Shown: in pieces, positions 48,928 to 60,347 of the stretch | Numbering within the stretch: the stretch's first letter is position 1 | Layout: every line of letters starts with the position of its first letter | Assembly: GCF_009389715.1 (NCBI RefSeq) | Contig: NC_052394.1 | Location: 20,090,899 to 20,154,898, forward strand | Direction of reading: 5' to 3' | DNA: 64,000 bases | DNA from: Phoenix dactylifera | Taxonomy: Eukaryota > Streptophyta > Magnoliopsida > Arecales > Arecaceae | Program-made: the position numbers and the translations under genes | The notes under the pieces: generated by a model | Database searches by the model: none | The model's input: the letters and a program-made list of their open reading frames with translations, nothing else | What the model was told of the DNA's origin: nothing

Positions 48928-49374
48928 TGTCATGACCTAGGATCTCACCTAAAAAGATTAAATAGAAGATATTGTTTGGATTTCTTAGTTCTGTGTAAAT
49001 ATCTAAGATCTATCCCGTGTATAGTCGATGTGAGACTACATTCATATCTACATAGGTCCTCACATACTTCCTCCATTTAAGTCTTAGTATCCTTGCTTGG
49101 CTAAGAGTTCAAACTTAATCATAAATACTACAATTCCAATTATAAATACCATGACCAGTCCATGGTCAGCTCAAATGGATCCATCTTGCAGTATTCTCTA
49201 GTCTACATAGGCCACGGACCAGGTTCACTCTGATACCATTTGTTATGACCTAAGACTTCACCTAAAAGGGCTAGCTAGAAAATATTATTTTAGTTTTTTG
49301 GTCTTGTATAAGTACTCAAGATCTACCTAATGCATAGCCAATATGGAAAACAAACACTTATGCAAGTTCATACA
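48928..49374 (-). mobile_element. Old TRIM-like LTR element, minus orientation
   Basis: Two diverged direct repeats, 48928-49064 and about 49241-49374, both begin TGT(C/T)ATGACCTA on the plus strand and end TC(C/A)-rich...ACA. Read on the minus strand, the right repeat ends TAACA and is followed by AATGGTATCAGAGTGAACC (49240-49222), an initiator tRNA-Met primer site. A purine-rich GACTTAAATGGAGGAAG precedes the left repeat. The internal region is about 176 bp with no ORF. LTR identity is low and no target duplication survives. Confidence 0.7.
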
Positions 49375-50069
49375 AAATATGCGAGGATCCACATGAGCAT
49401 ATATTTAGTCCTACATCAGTTATACAATAGGTGGATCCTAGGAACTTATATAGTGATCCGATTAGAAAGAATGGAAATTTTTCTCAATCCGCTTAACTCG
49501 AATCTCTTGAAAGAAAAATAGAAGAAGATAGAAAAATTATAAAAATAGAACTTAAATCCGCTTCTCTTTTATTGATGATTAAAAAAACGAGGCATATAGC
49601 CTCTATTTATAATGACGAGATTCACCCTTATATAATTTAGATCGAATACATTTTCTTAATTCTAATAAGACTCTCTTTCCTAAAATAAATATTACTAGTA
49701 GAAAGCTTCTCGAAAAAGTTAAAATTATTAAGGAGGTAGATCTCGACTTCTATATCAACTCTGCTTACTGTTGCTCCATATGATTCTTTTCGAATAAAAA
49801 GTTATGTCTGGTCAAAGTTTTATTCAAAAAAAAAAAAAAATCAGTTTGATAAGCCCATTTCAAGCCCCAAAAGATAGAACTTAGGCTCAATTGCTAGAGA
49901 TGCTGCTCCCTTAAAAGGTTTGGCGTCACATTGTAGATTCAAAAAGTTGTCTGATTTAAGAAAAAAAGAACATCTCAATCAGACGTCATATGATCAAATT
50001 ATGGTCTCCAAAAATTTGGCCTGCGATTTGGCTTCCTAATGTAGCAGATTTTGCTTCTAGACCCTGTTC

Positions 50070-50516
50070 AGCTCTGCTCATAGTGGCCAAGATAGTTCAC
50101 ATCAATCTGAGGATCCTCCTGGATCATATAGGGCCGAGGTATCTAAATAATACCTTCTGGCTAACCTTTTTGGATGAGATCCTGGATTGTTAGAAAATGC
50201 ATTAGAACAAAACTCAAACCCATAACCATGTGGACTCTAGGATACTGTAGCACAGGTCTACTTGAATTTACAACAGATTGATCATGATATTTGTGATTAG
50301 ATTTGGGTACTTATTATTAGATATGAATGAATTTGAACTCTTAGCCTGATGAGGATGCAAAGGTCTTAATGGAGAGAAGATGCGAGAACCCGTGCGGGCA
50401 TGTCTTTAGTCTCACATTGGCTACATAATGGGTAGATCCTAGGTATTTGTACAAGATAAAAAAATTGAAATAATATCTTCTGGCTAGCCTTTTGTGTGAG
50501 GCCGTGGGTTGCTCGA
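50070..50516. mobile_element. Degenerate second TRIM-like repeat pair
   Basis: 50126-50193 and 50450-50516 share AATAATA(C/T)CTTCTGGCTA(A/G)CCTTTT and GG(A/C)(T/C)..TGG(A/G)TTG endings, about 323 bp apart. Related text (ACAATAGGTGGATCCTAGG) also occurs at 49428-49446 and 50427-50445. The arrangement suggests old LTRs around a short internal region, but no primer site or target duplication was found. Confidence 0.4.
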
Positions 50517-52500
50517 GTTTCCTTGTTTATTTTTTTCTGCATGACATATCTAACCTACAATAATAAGCTACATTTATATAGCATAAGTTACATCAAGTGC
50601 AAACATATTTGCATGATAGTCGATTCTGAATTGTCGTATCTTGGCTTGGAATTCAATACATACCTCAAACTTTGCACTAAAATTTGTCTTCTCACAAATA
50701 TAAATTATTTTTAACATAGTTTGTCATTGATAGCAGTTGTATCTCTATGAAACCTTTTATATTATTCATCCTTCATTTTTTAAAACAATAGTATGATAAG
50801 GATGCAACCATCAAGATTTGAAACATGTACCTCTGCCAAAGTGGAGAATGTGATGCATGTAACCTAATATCTTGCTGATCATAATAATATCTTAAGATTG
50901 AGTGCAAAATTCATTCTCTATCTAGCATTATAAGATGAAACAAAAGGTTTAATTATAAATAGATCAAATGTTTACAGTGTGCTTGACAGGTAAAAGCGGC
51001 CAAAGGATCCTAACACCCATATTTTTCTATGTGCAGATGAGTAGATCGCGTCGTCGTCCTACTAAGATTCGTCTGCTGGATTGGTGGAAGGAACCGTGGC
51101 ATGGTCGGAGATGCGCGTCCTCGATACGATTCCACAGTGGATTCCAACACGGAGATCCTTCCAAATTTGGGCTATTTATATACGCAGTTCGGCTGCAATG
51201 TTTCAAATATAAATTTGAGGAGGAGGAGGGGGGGGGGGTTTAGTGACGGACTTTAGTGGTAAGTGATCATTTCATGGCGTGAGGACATTAATGCGCGAGG
51301 AATCATTACACATGCGAAAAAGAGCAGGCAGGGAGCAAGTAAAAAAGGTTGGCTTTGGCCATCTTTTTATATAGCGATGGTCGTCGCAAGAGCCAGCATC
51401 CACGAACCAGCCGTCAGTGGTGAATCCAAGACATAATAAAAAAACGAAAGATTAGATCCCCACCTTAATATCTTAGGCAAGCGTGATTTGTGCACCTATA
51501 CCAATTAGTCCTAGTAGTTTCCTCCCTGGTTTCGTGCAACCATTTGTACTAAATCCTCTAGTTTTTTCCCTGGCTTCCTGTTTGCTTTTGTCCTGTATCC
51601 TTCTCTTTCTCCCCCTTCTAGAATACGTGGACCATCCAATGAGAAAGGAGGATAAAATTCACCCTTCTTAAGGTTTTTGAGGGGAAAAAAATCACTAGTC
51701 TGAGTGCAAGTGCTGCTTTCTTATTAACGACACTTTCAAGAAACAGTGCAAATAAGAAAGTGATACCTTCTCTTTGATGCCTCAGTAGCTTTTACTAGCA
51801 TGAGAATTTGCATTATATGTGGCCATGATTAAGTCATGAAATCCACTTCAATTAGCTAAACTTTAAGCATTTAGATACATTAATTTGCCTTGTGCATAGG
51901 TATATAAGTCACATTGCGCTATAGCCCCTTTGAATCTAAGGGACCATAACAGGTTATAATATATACATATATAATTATTCTTTCCTTTTTTCTTGAGAAT
52001 GACAGCAAGAGAAAGTTCAGCTGAAATTGGGATAAGGGCAAGACCGAGCCGAGATCGTTGGCATTGGTTGGCACCTTCAACTTTTTTTTTGAAATTGTAA
52101 TGCTTATATTTATATATCTCATTTCCATAGGAACTTTTGCATTCGAGTAAGGTGATATGAGCTTGGGCCTGCTCTAGATATGAAAACAATGAGTAGGAAA
52201 ACAGTGGAAGGCTGATTGGTCTCATGACATTGCCTTGTCTGATACAAATTAGATTTTGTTAACATGCGGTCCCCTAGTGGACACGCATGCAACAATAAGG
52301 GCCTGTGGATCAGTCTTTTAGTTAGCGGGCATATATGCTTTTTAGAGGGATTAAAAATTAAAAAAATATACGTATAGTTATGGACCGATTATTAAAAAAA
52401 TGGTCCGATGGTAGCACTTTTTAAAATTTTGGTTTATAAAAGGACCAATTCTTTAGTTTCCCTGATAATTAAGAGGGCTCATCTAAGACAAGACTAAAAA
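50517..52500. other. Spacer, no gene recognised
   Basis: A short frame at 51040-51240 (SRSRRRPTKIRLLDWWKEPW) is preceded by an acceptor-like TGTGCAG but has no recognised family and ends in a GGAGG/poly-G run. TATA-rich text lies near 51960. Nothing else is supported. Confidence 0.4.
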
Positions 52501-52910
52501 CTTGTTTGATTCGAAGAAAAAAAATATATCTAATAAAAAATAAAAAATTTTCTATTTGGTTGGAGTTTTCGAGATGAAAAAGTAGCATTCTCATGAAAAT
52601 AAAATTCTCATATTTTATGAAAAAAATTCATGATACATTAAAAGGCTACTTTTTCGCCGATTGAAAATTAAATTTTTTTCTAAAAGTATCATTAAGCCAT
52701 CAAAATTTATGGATAATTTTTTTTTCTGTATTAAGAATATAATAGATATTTCATACAACTTTTCTAAAAAAAATAGTTGCTCAACTAAATATAAGCCGTC
52801 ACTTTCGTATAATCAACTAAATATGCTAAAACTATTTTTTCAGATATTATATTCTTAAAAATTATTCTTTAAAAATATATATATATATATATTTCTGCAA
52901 ATCAAATAAG
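52501..52910. mobile_element. MITE-like foldback element, 410 bp
   Basis: The ends CTTGTTTGATTCGAAGAAA (52501-52519) and the reverse complement of 52892-52910 (CTTATTTGATTTGCAGAAA) match at 16 of 19 positions. The interior is AT-rich with a TA run near 52876-52891 and no transposase. No clear target duplication, so the superfamily is undecided. Confidence 0.6.
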
Positions 52911-54600
52911 TAGGAGTATCGGGTTGCAGTCTTGCAGAGGAGCTGGGCTGGAAGGGTCCCCTACTTTAACTCCATTTTGTTGGTATTTGAAATGCGCATC
53001 TTTCCTAAATTTTGAGCCAGACTTTGTCTATATTTTGAAATCTACTGGCCGATGCCCTGCTGTGGCCTCTCGTTTCAAGCCACTTGTGGTCACGTAGCAT
53101 CAATCTGAGCCTTCTCTTTTCTCTCCGAGAGAGCACCTTTCATCTCCGTGGGCATCATCGTCATCTCACAAGTCACATGATCAAGCTTACGTCCTTTTCC
53201 AAGACATCAGCCTCGCTTGGTGCCTTTGCAATGGCTGTCGGACTCGCGATGATGTGACTAATGGGGGCCCTCAGCATGGTGACTTTGGACTCCTCATTTG
53301 AAATGGCAAGCTTGCAACCTCAATGACTTTGATGTCTCCCTCAACATGGCAAGTTTGCACTCCAGACGTATCGAACATGGTGGCCCAAGATGTGATATGG
53401 CTCATTGAGTAGTGTCATGTTCAATGATTAATTTGACAATCTAAAATAAAAATAAAAATACTAATAGCGCAGCTGATTGGATGGTAACTTAAGTAGCCAA
53501 CCATATCGGAACTATATTATGGAACTTCATAGCTTATTTTTTTTGCTTAATTTTTGAATATCTTATTTTCTAATTTTTACGAATATATTTATTATAGAAA
53601 GTAGTTTTATTTTATCAGATTTATCAAAAAAATTACATCAATAATTTACAAAATTGATGTGCAAACCTAAGTGGACAATTAAGTATCGTAAGTAATACAG
53701 ATTCTTAGAAAAAGGTAAGACAAACAAAGTAACTTTTGTACAAGATTCTCATCTAGATGTACATGCATGTCTATATGTATGGACCGCTATCAAGTGCCGT
53801 TAAATACGCATACCATATGAGAAGCAAAATGAAGATAGGCCGCACGAGGTGATACCTTAATTATCACCAAACCTAATGGTTGATAGTCTCAAATTAGTGA
53901 TCTAGATATTAAGGACCTTATGAGCTTTCCTCTTTCTTCTTTTTTTTTAAAAAAAAAATAATGGTAGTAGTGTCTTTACATTTTGTAATCTCTCTCTTTT
54001 CTTTTCTTTTTTTTTTTTTTGAGTGAAGGGGAGGTCAAAGGCCTCCCAATTTATTAAAAGGAAATGTACATATCTCCATTAGACAAGGAATGGGGGATGG
54101 TAGTTGTGGGCTTTTTCTTGAAAAAAATTAACTTAGAATCCATTTTGGATGTATCATTTCATCCTTCACTTTCATCCTGAAAGCTACTGCATTGAAAAAA
54201 ATTAACTTAGAATCCATTTTGGATGTACAACCAAGCATTGCTGGCAGAAGGCTTAGGTCTCAGAAGGGAGATATCTAGAGATAATTTTCCATCTATAGTG
54301 TTGAAAGAGAATATCTCTCCATCCTTGTATATAAACAGTCAGAGCCAACCTCTTTTCCAATTGCGGTGCCTAACATGAGTAGTCATGGATGCTTACATGA
54401 CAAATTGAGTGACAAGAGAGAAATTTCTACACTCAAATCCAGAACTAAGCCTCGCCGGCGATCATTATTCGCTCGATTGCGTCTATGATAGCTAGATGCA
54501 GGATAGCTGCATCCTCAGCTGCATCATAGTGTTTTCTTGGACCATATGAGAGCCCAAGCTTGTTATCTTTCCTCGTTTTCGTTAAGTTTTACTAATTATC
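52911..54600. other. Spacer with a 33-bp direct repeat and homopolymer runs
   Basis: AAAAAAATTAACTTAGAATC...GGATGTA occurs at about 54121 and 54197. T/A-runs lie at 53941-53960 and 54008-54020. No gene recognised. Confidence 0.5.
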
Positions 54601-55774
54601 AAAAACATAAGGCAGGAACATGAAAAGTAAAACTAAATAAATGCATGCTAACAATTAATTGGCTGCAAGCAGGAAGTTTGCAAGGGTTGCTTGGAGATGA
54701 AGGAATTCATGTAGATAATAGCATCTAAAATTTAAATACTTAAAAACTTTTAGTGAGACTACTGGTTTCTCTCTAACAAATGGTACCAAAGCCAATGACT
54801 AACGATCGTAGATGACTTTCGAAGCCGTAAAGGTACCGGAACTGGTAACTCTCATGAAGAAAGGTAACATAAGAATTGGTAGAGCCGCGTTGTGGTAGTT
54901 GTGGTATGTCAAGTGAGTACGGCAAATCAACATGATGGAGCCAAAGGGTTGTTTCGAATATGGTTCTTGGGAGGGTCACTTGGCGAAATGTGGTTGTTAA
55001 AGAGTACGATGGGGCCAACGGATTTTCGATTTCTCAGTGGTGTGTGCTGAGCTCAGAGCCGTCTGGAAGCGCATATCCTATGCCCAACGGACACTCGGTG
55101 CAGATTAGATCATCCTCGAGGGTGACTCGGCCACAGTGATTGATTAGATCAGAGGTCGGAGACGTGCAGGCGAGATCAGGCCGTTGCTACTTAACATTCG
55201 CAGACTTTTGCAGGAGTATGGTACCCATCAGACTACACACATATACAGAAAAGCGAATTGTGCAGCTGACTGGGTCGGTTCCTATGCAGCTTACTATTCT
55301 GGAGGTTTTGTTTAGAGAGAGCACGACATAGTGCCGGAGCTCTTTTCTGCTTTGTTATTTTTGGATTTTGTTGGCCGTATTCACATCCGTAGGGTGTGAG
55401 CCGCCGTTATACCAAAAAAAAAAAAAGTGCAAAATCCTTGAACCGGAGCAATAATATAATTGGTGAAATATAACTCTCGGCGAGCAGGCTTTGGACCGGA
55501 AGTAACACATTATGCATTCAGAAGAATAATTAGGCACAGAGCTGGAATGGAGAGTAGTGGGTTGGACTGGAGTGAGTTAAAGTTGTCTCATACATGAAGG
55601 GGAAGATTGTTGAGGATTATACGTGAGTTTTAGTCCCATATAAAATAATTAGATGAAGGTAGAAGGATTGGTATGGAAGATTGAGTTCAAAGCTAAAGGA
55701 TTAAGTTTTTTAAGTTGAAATTAAATTTGACTTGTATATCAAGATCTTCTCTTAGTTGGAGTCAAAACTTCCTT
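54601..55774 (+). mobile_element. Degenerate LTR-type non-autonomous element with a LINE inserted in it
   Basis: A primer-site-like TGGTACCAAAGCCAATGAC (54781-54799) follows a CTCTAACA end. A non-coding internal region follows (GATGGAGCCAAAGGGTTGTTT, GGGAGGGTCACTTGGCGAAATG). A polypurine-like GAAGGGGAAGA precedes a TGTTGAGGATTATACGTGAG start at about 55607 and a CCTTAACA end near 55774. The last segment would be a 168-bp 3' LTR; the 5' LTR is too diverged to align by eye. The LINE at 55020-55427 interrupts the internal region. Confidence 0.5.
55020..55427 (+). mobile_element. 5'-truncated LINE: RNase H domain and poly(A) tail
   Basis: One main frame reads CAELRAVWKRISYAQRTL, the acidic motif IILEGDSATVID (one stop), RPLLLNIRRLLQEYG, and THIYRKANCAADWVGSYA. 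It is followed by a 3' UTR ending GGTGTGAGCCGCCG and an A-run (55413-55426). It is the same family as the tail at 45410-45567 and related to the copies at 3546 and 4731/15290. In-frame stops make it non-functional. Confidence 0.82.
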
Positions 55775-56019
55775 AACAGTCTCCTTCTTTCCAATTTTTT
55801 TTTTGGGGGTGGTTGGCCTTGCATGTAGGCATCGGGCCTAAAATGGCCTAATTGATAGCCTTATCCGAATTTGCCAAATGATGTATTTTTCTTTGAAACT
55901 CTCTTCATCCAGGTAGGCCAAAGAGGCGGAACCTGCACGTTAGTTGGTGGGCACAAAGACCGTTTGCAAGATTGGGTGCCGCCAACATAGAGTCCAAATG
56001 TCATTGATTCTAGAGGCAT

Positions 56020-56300
56020 ATTTGGTTAGGGAGAACTAGATGCTGGAATAGGAATAGAAATAAGTAACTCTTATTCTGACTGTCTTGTTGGGGGGAATCT
56101 TATTTTCATTCCGATTATAGAAGAAAATGAGAATGCCCTGATCCCAAAAATTCAATTTCTACTCTTTCCTAATATTCAAACCTTATTTTGATTTTCATCT
56201 CGAACCAAACACATTAGCGGATATGGCCATTCCGATCTTCCAATTCATTTTGATTCTGAATCTAATTCTAATTTCTATCGCGAATCAAACACACCCTGGA
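56020..56300. mobile_element. MITE-like foldback (TTTGGTT / AATCAAAC ends)
   Basis: The left end GGCATATTTGGTT and the reverse complement of the right end (GGTGTGTTTGATT) match at 9 of 13 positions. Inside, GGAATAGGAATAGAAAT-like and ATTCTAATTTCTATC-like runs are roughly inverted copies. This resembles a widespread PIF/Harbinger-type MITE style; boundaries and class are uncertain. Confidence 0.4.
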
Positions 56301-56514
56301 TGTCCTTAATAATTAAAAAAAAAAGTTCAATGTCAGGGGCTAATGAAAATGAGGTGATTAAGCAAATTTCTCATCATATGTATGTTTTCTCAAAAAAAAA
56401 AAATATTGATGTGCCCTTATTGCATGCCTGTCTCGTGTCTGTTTGTGTGAAAAAGTGGGACAAATCAAAGAAATCGCATCTGTTGCAGTACCAAATGTAG
56501 AGAAATTCTTTCAT

Positions 56515-56597
56515 CCCGCATGTGCATGGGTGCGCATGTATGCATGTGTGCATGTGTATGTGCGGGTGCGGGTGCATGTGTGCTTGCGTGTGCACTT
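56515..56597. repeat. Alternating purine-pyrimidine (TG/CA) tract
   Basis: About 80 bp of TGTGCATG, GCGCATG and GTGCGGGTGCGG steps. The His-rich frame read from it on the minus strand is a translation of the simple repeat. Confidence 0.75.
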
Positions 56598-56599
56598 TT

Positions 56600-58980
56600 T
56601 CTTATTTCCTACCTTGTAACAAAAGTTTTGGTAGGAATTCCTCTTTTTAGCTTCTCCTTCTTCTCTTGAATATCGAGAGCTCTTTTTAGATAGAGCTTCT
56701 TTAGAAAATAGGGTGAAGGGATTGCCTTCACTTCAAAATTTATAGATATAAACAAGAAAAAAGAATAGACTTCTATAAAAAATATGAGCTTTTAGATCTT
56801 GCTGCACGGGTTTGCGTTTTCAACCATAACAATTTATTAGGACTGGCAATGGACTTCAGTCAAACCAAAATCCATTATGCTCGTCTGGCTTTAGGTTATG
56901 TTTTGGACCAGACTGAATTAATTTTGCATCAATTTCAAGCAAACCTTAGCTTGGCCTAAACCTGCTCCTACCTTAATTTTGCATTAATTTTGAAGCCTGA
57001 GCTTGAAACTTGATATATATCCTGAGCTACCATCACTTTTACATGGAATCTTAAACATCATCATCTTTTATCTAATCCAAAACAAAAACATAACCCCTTC
57101 TCACTGTCATCGCTTTGCTCTTCCTACATGCCATGCCAGCTCCCAACACCTCGTTGCTCTTCTTTGCCCTCTTCCTGTTCCTCCCCACTGCCCATCTTAA
57201 GGGCCTCAGCTCTATCAGCAACACAAATACCTATTCTACTTGGCCCTTCTCCACATCCAATAATACTAATAGCATTAGAAACGATCACTAAGAAGCCTGT
57301 TATAATGGCCAAAGCTACCATGCTCTAACTAAGCTTTTGTCCTCTCTCTTATCCCATGAATGTCCCTGTCCAGGTAATAAAACAGGAAAAATTAGAATTA
57401 ACACAAGTTCAATTATATAATATAACTAGTACATCTATAACTAGCTAATAATATTTTTTCAGGGCTTGTAAATTTAACATCATGTATTGTTAGCCTATCA
57501 AGCGAACATCTCAAGAAAAAAGTTCCCAAGATTCAGACCTCTTGAATTATGTGGCATCTGCAAGTCCTCCTAAATTGGACTGAACCGATAAGGTGAGTGG
57601 ATACTCTTCCTAGGATCTTACCTAGCCAAGTGATTGGACCAGTTCAACATCTTGACCCATTCCTATATGGGCTGGACCAAAAGCATTTAGCATGCTAAGA
57701 TTACCGAGAACTTTCTTCTAATCACGTACTAAGATCTTACCTCAGAACTATAAAGCCAGGGAAAATTAAGGAGAGATGAATGGCTGTCGCACAAGAATAA
57801 AGATACAACAATATGCAATTATGCAAAGCCCTGTCGCAAGGAGAACAAGAACATAGTCTAATGATCACATTTTGCCTCCATTTATAAAAAACTTTCAGGT
57901 TTAAAACTTAGCAGAGGTTTTCTAGGTTACCATGGACATTGGTATCTAAAGCGAATTTCTGTCCCTATTCCTAAGAAAAGTTGCAAGACCTAAATGCAGT
58001 TTAGTAACTTGAGAAAATATAGTAGCACAAAAACTTGGATGGTGAATTTTCCCAAAATTGGGTTATTTGAGCAATGAGAATGTGAAGTCTGTTGGTTGCG
58101 GTGCTGCCAATACCTTATTGCATTTGCACTTGTAAGAGAAATTGTAACAAATGAACCAAACTTCCCTTTTAAAGGAAATAAAAGGAATTTTTTTTGCAAG
58201 ATCTAATCAATGTCCTAGTAATTTAACTCTTGTGAATAGGACTTCATCCGATTTTGACTCTTCTATTACAATAATTATGAAACTGCTACTCTATTCTTTG
58301 CAAAGTTTTTTAGTGTTTGACATCTTTATATTCTTTTCATATATTTTTTTTTACGTATAATTCCTTTGTTTTGTTGACTAATCATATACAAAGACTCCTT
58401 TTTTACACAGTCGACCTCTCTTATTCCAGAATTTCTTATAAATCTTTAAGTGAACTTCTTAGTAGTCACAAAAGGATATTTTTCCCTATTTTTTCCCCGT
58501 TTCACTCATCACTCGGGTCTTTAATACTTCTAACCAGTAAGCCATTCATTCTTTTCAACACTCTTGTTGTCCAGTTTCAGTTTTGTTGCCAGCATCATTG
58601 CTATATTTTAGATTTCCATTCTATCTCAAATTCGAAGTCAAGCAACAATAGGGAGAAATGTAGCTCACTTAGTTAAAAGCTTTGAAGGATTGAAGAGATG
58701 GAGGGAAAGAACTACACTAAATACTTCAATGTGGCTAATGGGGAAGGTAATTAGGGTCTTATTAGACAATTTTTTTTATAAGCAAAATGTCTCTCTCTCT
58801 CTATATATATATAAAGGACTTTATGAACAACTTATTGATAAAGAGAGGAGTTATATAAAAAAAATCCCTGACAATTGACAACTGACAAGGTCAGGAGAAA
58901 TTAATACCCTATCATCAGGGAATGAATTTTTCATTAATACCCTCCTGCCGTAAAGAGATTATACCCTCCACCAAATGCAC
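56600..58980. other. AT-rich spacer, no gene recognised
   Basis: Only short ORFs of mixed composition and a CT/TA run near 58791-58812. No terminal repeats or RNA gene could be defined. Confidence 0.45.
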
Positions 58981-59045
58981 AGATCAGCAATGCACCATGC
59001 CAATAAAATTTCGCCACATGGCGTAAGAAGAAAAAACAAAGCCGT

Positions 59046-59740
59046 GCAGCAGCATTGCCTGCCTCATCATCGCAGACCTCGCCGTCCCCATCGTAGCCCA
59101 AGCAGAGCTGATCACGGACCTTCTGGCCCGCCTAAACCTGGTCCAAAATTTTTCGGACTTGGGCATTAAAAAAAAGGCTCATGGGTCGGATTTGGGCAAG
59201 AAAAACGGTCCGATCAAAAAAATCAGGCCGGGCCTGATCGGGCCATTCTGGCCCATTTTCAAATTCCAAACAAAAAAAAAAAAAAAAATCGGACCTATCG
59301 GGTCGGGTCGAACTAGACGGGCCTAGAACCAGATTTATAAAGTCGGATCAGACTTGGACAAAAATTTAAATCCGTCAGTCGGGCTGGGCCGAGCCTGGGC
59401 ATAGCCATCGGGCCTAATTTTTGCTGTAGAGACCGGTCCGAGCCCGGCCCGGTCTGAATTTTGATCAGCTCTAGGCCCAAATCCTCGCCAAGACATCCGG
59501 CCATTGCTCGCCCTCCTCCGTGACAGCGGCACAGCCTCCCTCCACGCCCAGGTCGCGGTCGCCCTCAGCAACCACTCCGCCGGTCGCGAGCTCTTCTTCC
59601 TCATTGTTGCGGACGTCACCGTCCCTCTCGTGCTTCAGGTCCTCATTGCTGCCCTTGTTGCCCGGATGGAGTTCGCCCGCAAGGACGCCATCCGCCCCTT
59701 GTCTCCTGGCCACGTGGTGAAATCTCATTGCCAAGGTGCA
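59046..59740 (+). pseudogene. Decayed helical-repeat coding fragment split by a MITE
   Basis: 59046-59102 reads CSSIACLIIADLAVPIVAQ. After the MITE the text resumes and, one frame over, reads DIRPLLALLRDSGTASLHAQ, then VALSNHSAGRELFFLIVADV, PLVLQVLIAALVARMEF and RKDAIRPL to about 59700. The two blocks look like two copies of one helical unit (LIIADLAVPIV against LIVADVTVPLV; DIRPL recurs). GC-rich codons contrast with the surroundings. The style suggests ARM-like repeats, but I cannot name a family. It has no credible start or end. Confidence 0.4.
59103..59473. mobile_element. hAT-like MITE, 371 bp, GGCC-rich
   Basis: The left end CAGAGCTGATCA and the inverted right end TAGAGCTGATCA match at 11 of 12. 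Flanking 8-mers AGCCCAAG (59095-59102) and GGCCCAAA (59474-59481) agree at 6 of 8, fitting an old hAT-type duplication. The interior is full of GGCCCGG/CCGGGCC and an A-run at 59273-59288. No transposase. Confidence 0.65.
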
Positions 59741-60179
59741 GGACCGATGTGGTGCACCAGGTTATGGTTTTCGCAGCTGACTCTTAGCAGCCAATCCGTG
59801 TTCAGGGCATTGATGGAACTCCATCACTCGAACACGTGTCATTCATCCGATGGGAAGATGAGGTATTTCTCCCAGCGTTTACCTTCTTGTCGATTCCCAA
59901 CAAAACCCACCCATCGTCGACTGTCACAATCAACCCTCATTTGCCGCTCTGTAATTGGTTCGGTAAATGGCGATAGTAGTGATGCCACCATTCATCAATG
60001 GCCACGTCATATATAATATTGTTGTGAATATGGAGGTGCCCTTTAGTATTTTCCTCTTTAAAGATTCGCTGGAAAGCGGTGGGTTATCCACTTGTCTTCC
60101 CTTCTCCCTACCTTCGTTTGGTCACACCAAAAGCCCCAAAGCTCCTCCTCCTACCGAGATCAAAAAGGAGAAAGAATGT

Positions 60180-60347
60180 CTACGAAAGAAAGGGAAGAAC
60201 AATTAAAGAAAAACCCTAAAAAGCCCTCCTTTCGCTCTGTCTGTTTGCGCTTTTCTCCTCTAATCTCTTCCATCTCTGGGGGCTTCTTGGTTTTCCAGGA
60301 AGAGAAGAAATCTCTCCTCGTTTCTTGACCAATCTTGAAGCCAGCGG
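60180..60347 (+). other. Possible 5' UTR exon of a rightward gene
   Basis: Starts near AAAAACCCTAAAAAGCCC, continues as a CT-rich leader (TCGCTCTGTCTG, TTCTCCTCTAATCTCTTCC) and ends at a good donor AGCG/GTGAGTATG (60347/60348), followed by T-rich intron-like sequence. This is the usual look of a plant first exon. No coding exon was found before the solo LTR, so the gene would continue beyond it or outside the window. Confidence 0.4.

Noticed and set aside
51040-51243. Possible exon (SRSRRRPTKIRLLDWWKEPW)
   Set aside because: An acceptor-like site precedes it, but there is no recognised family, no partner exon, and it ends in a poly-G run.
56374-56595. His-rich metal-binding-like peptide (minus strand)
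   Set aside because: It is the translation of a TG/CA simple repeat.
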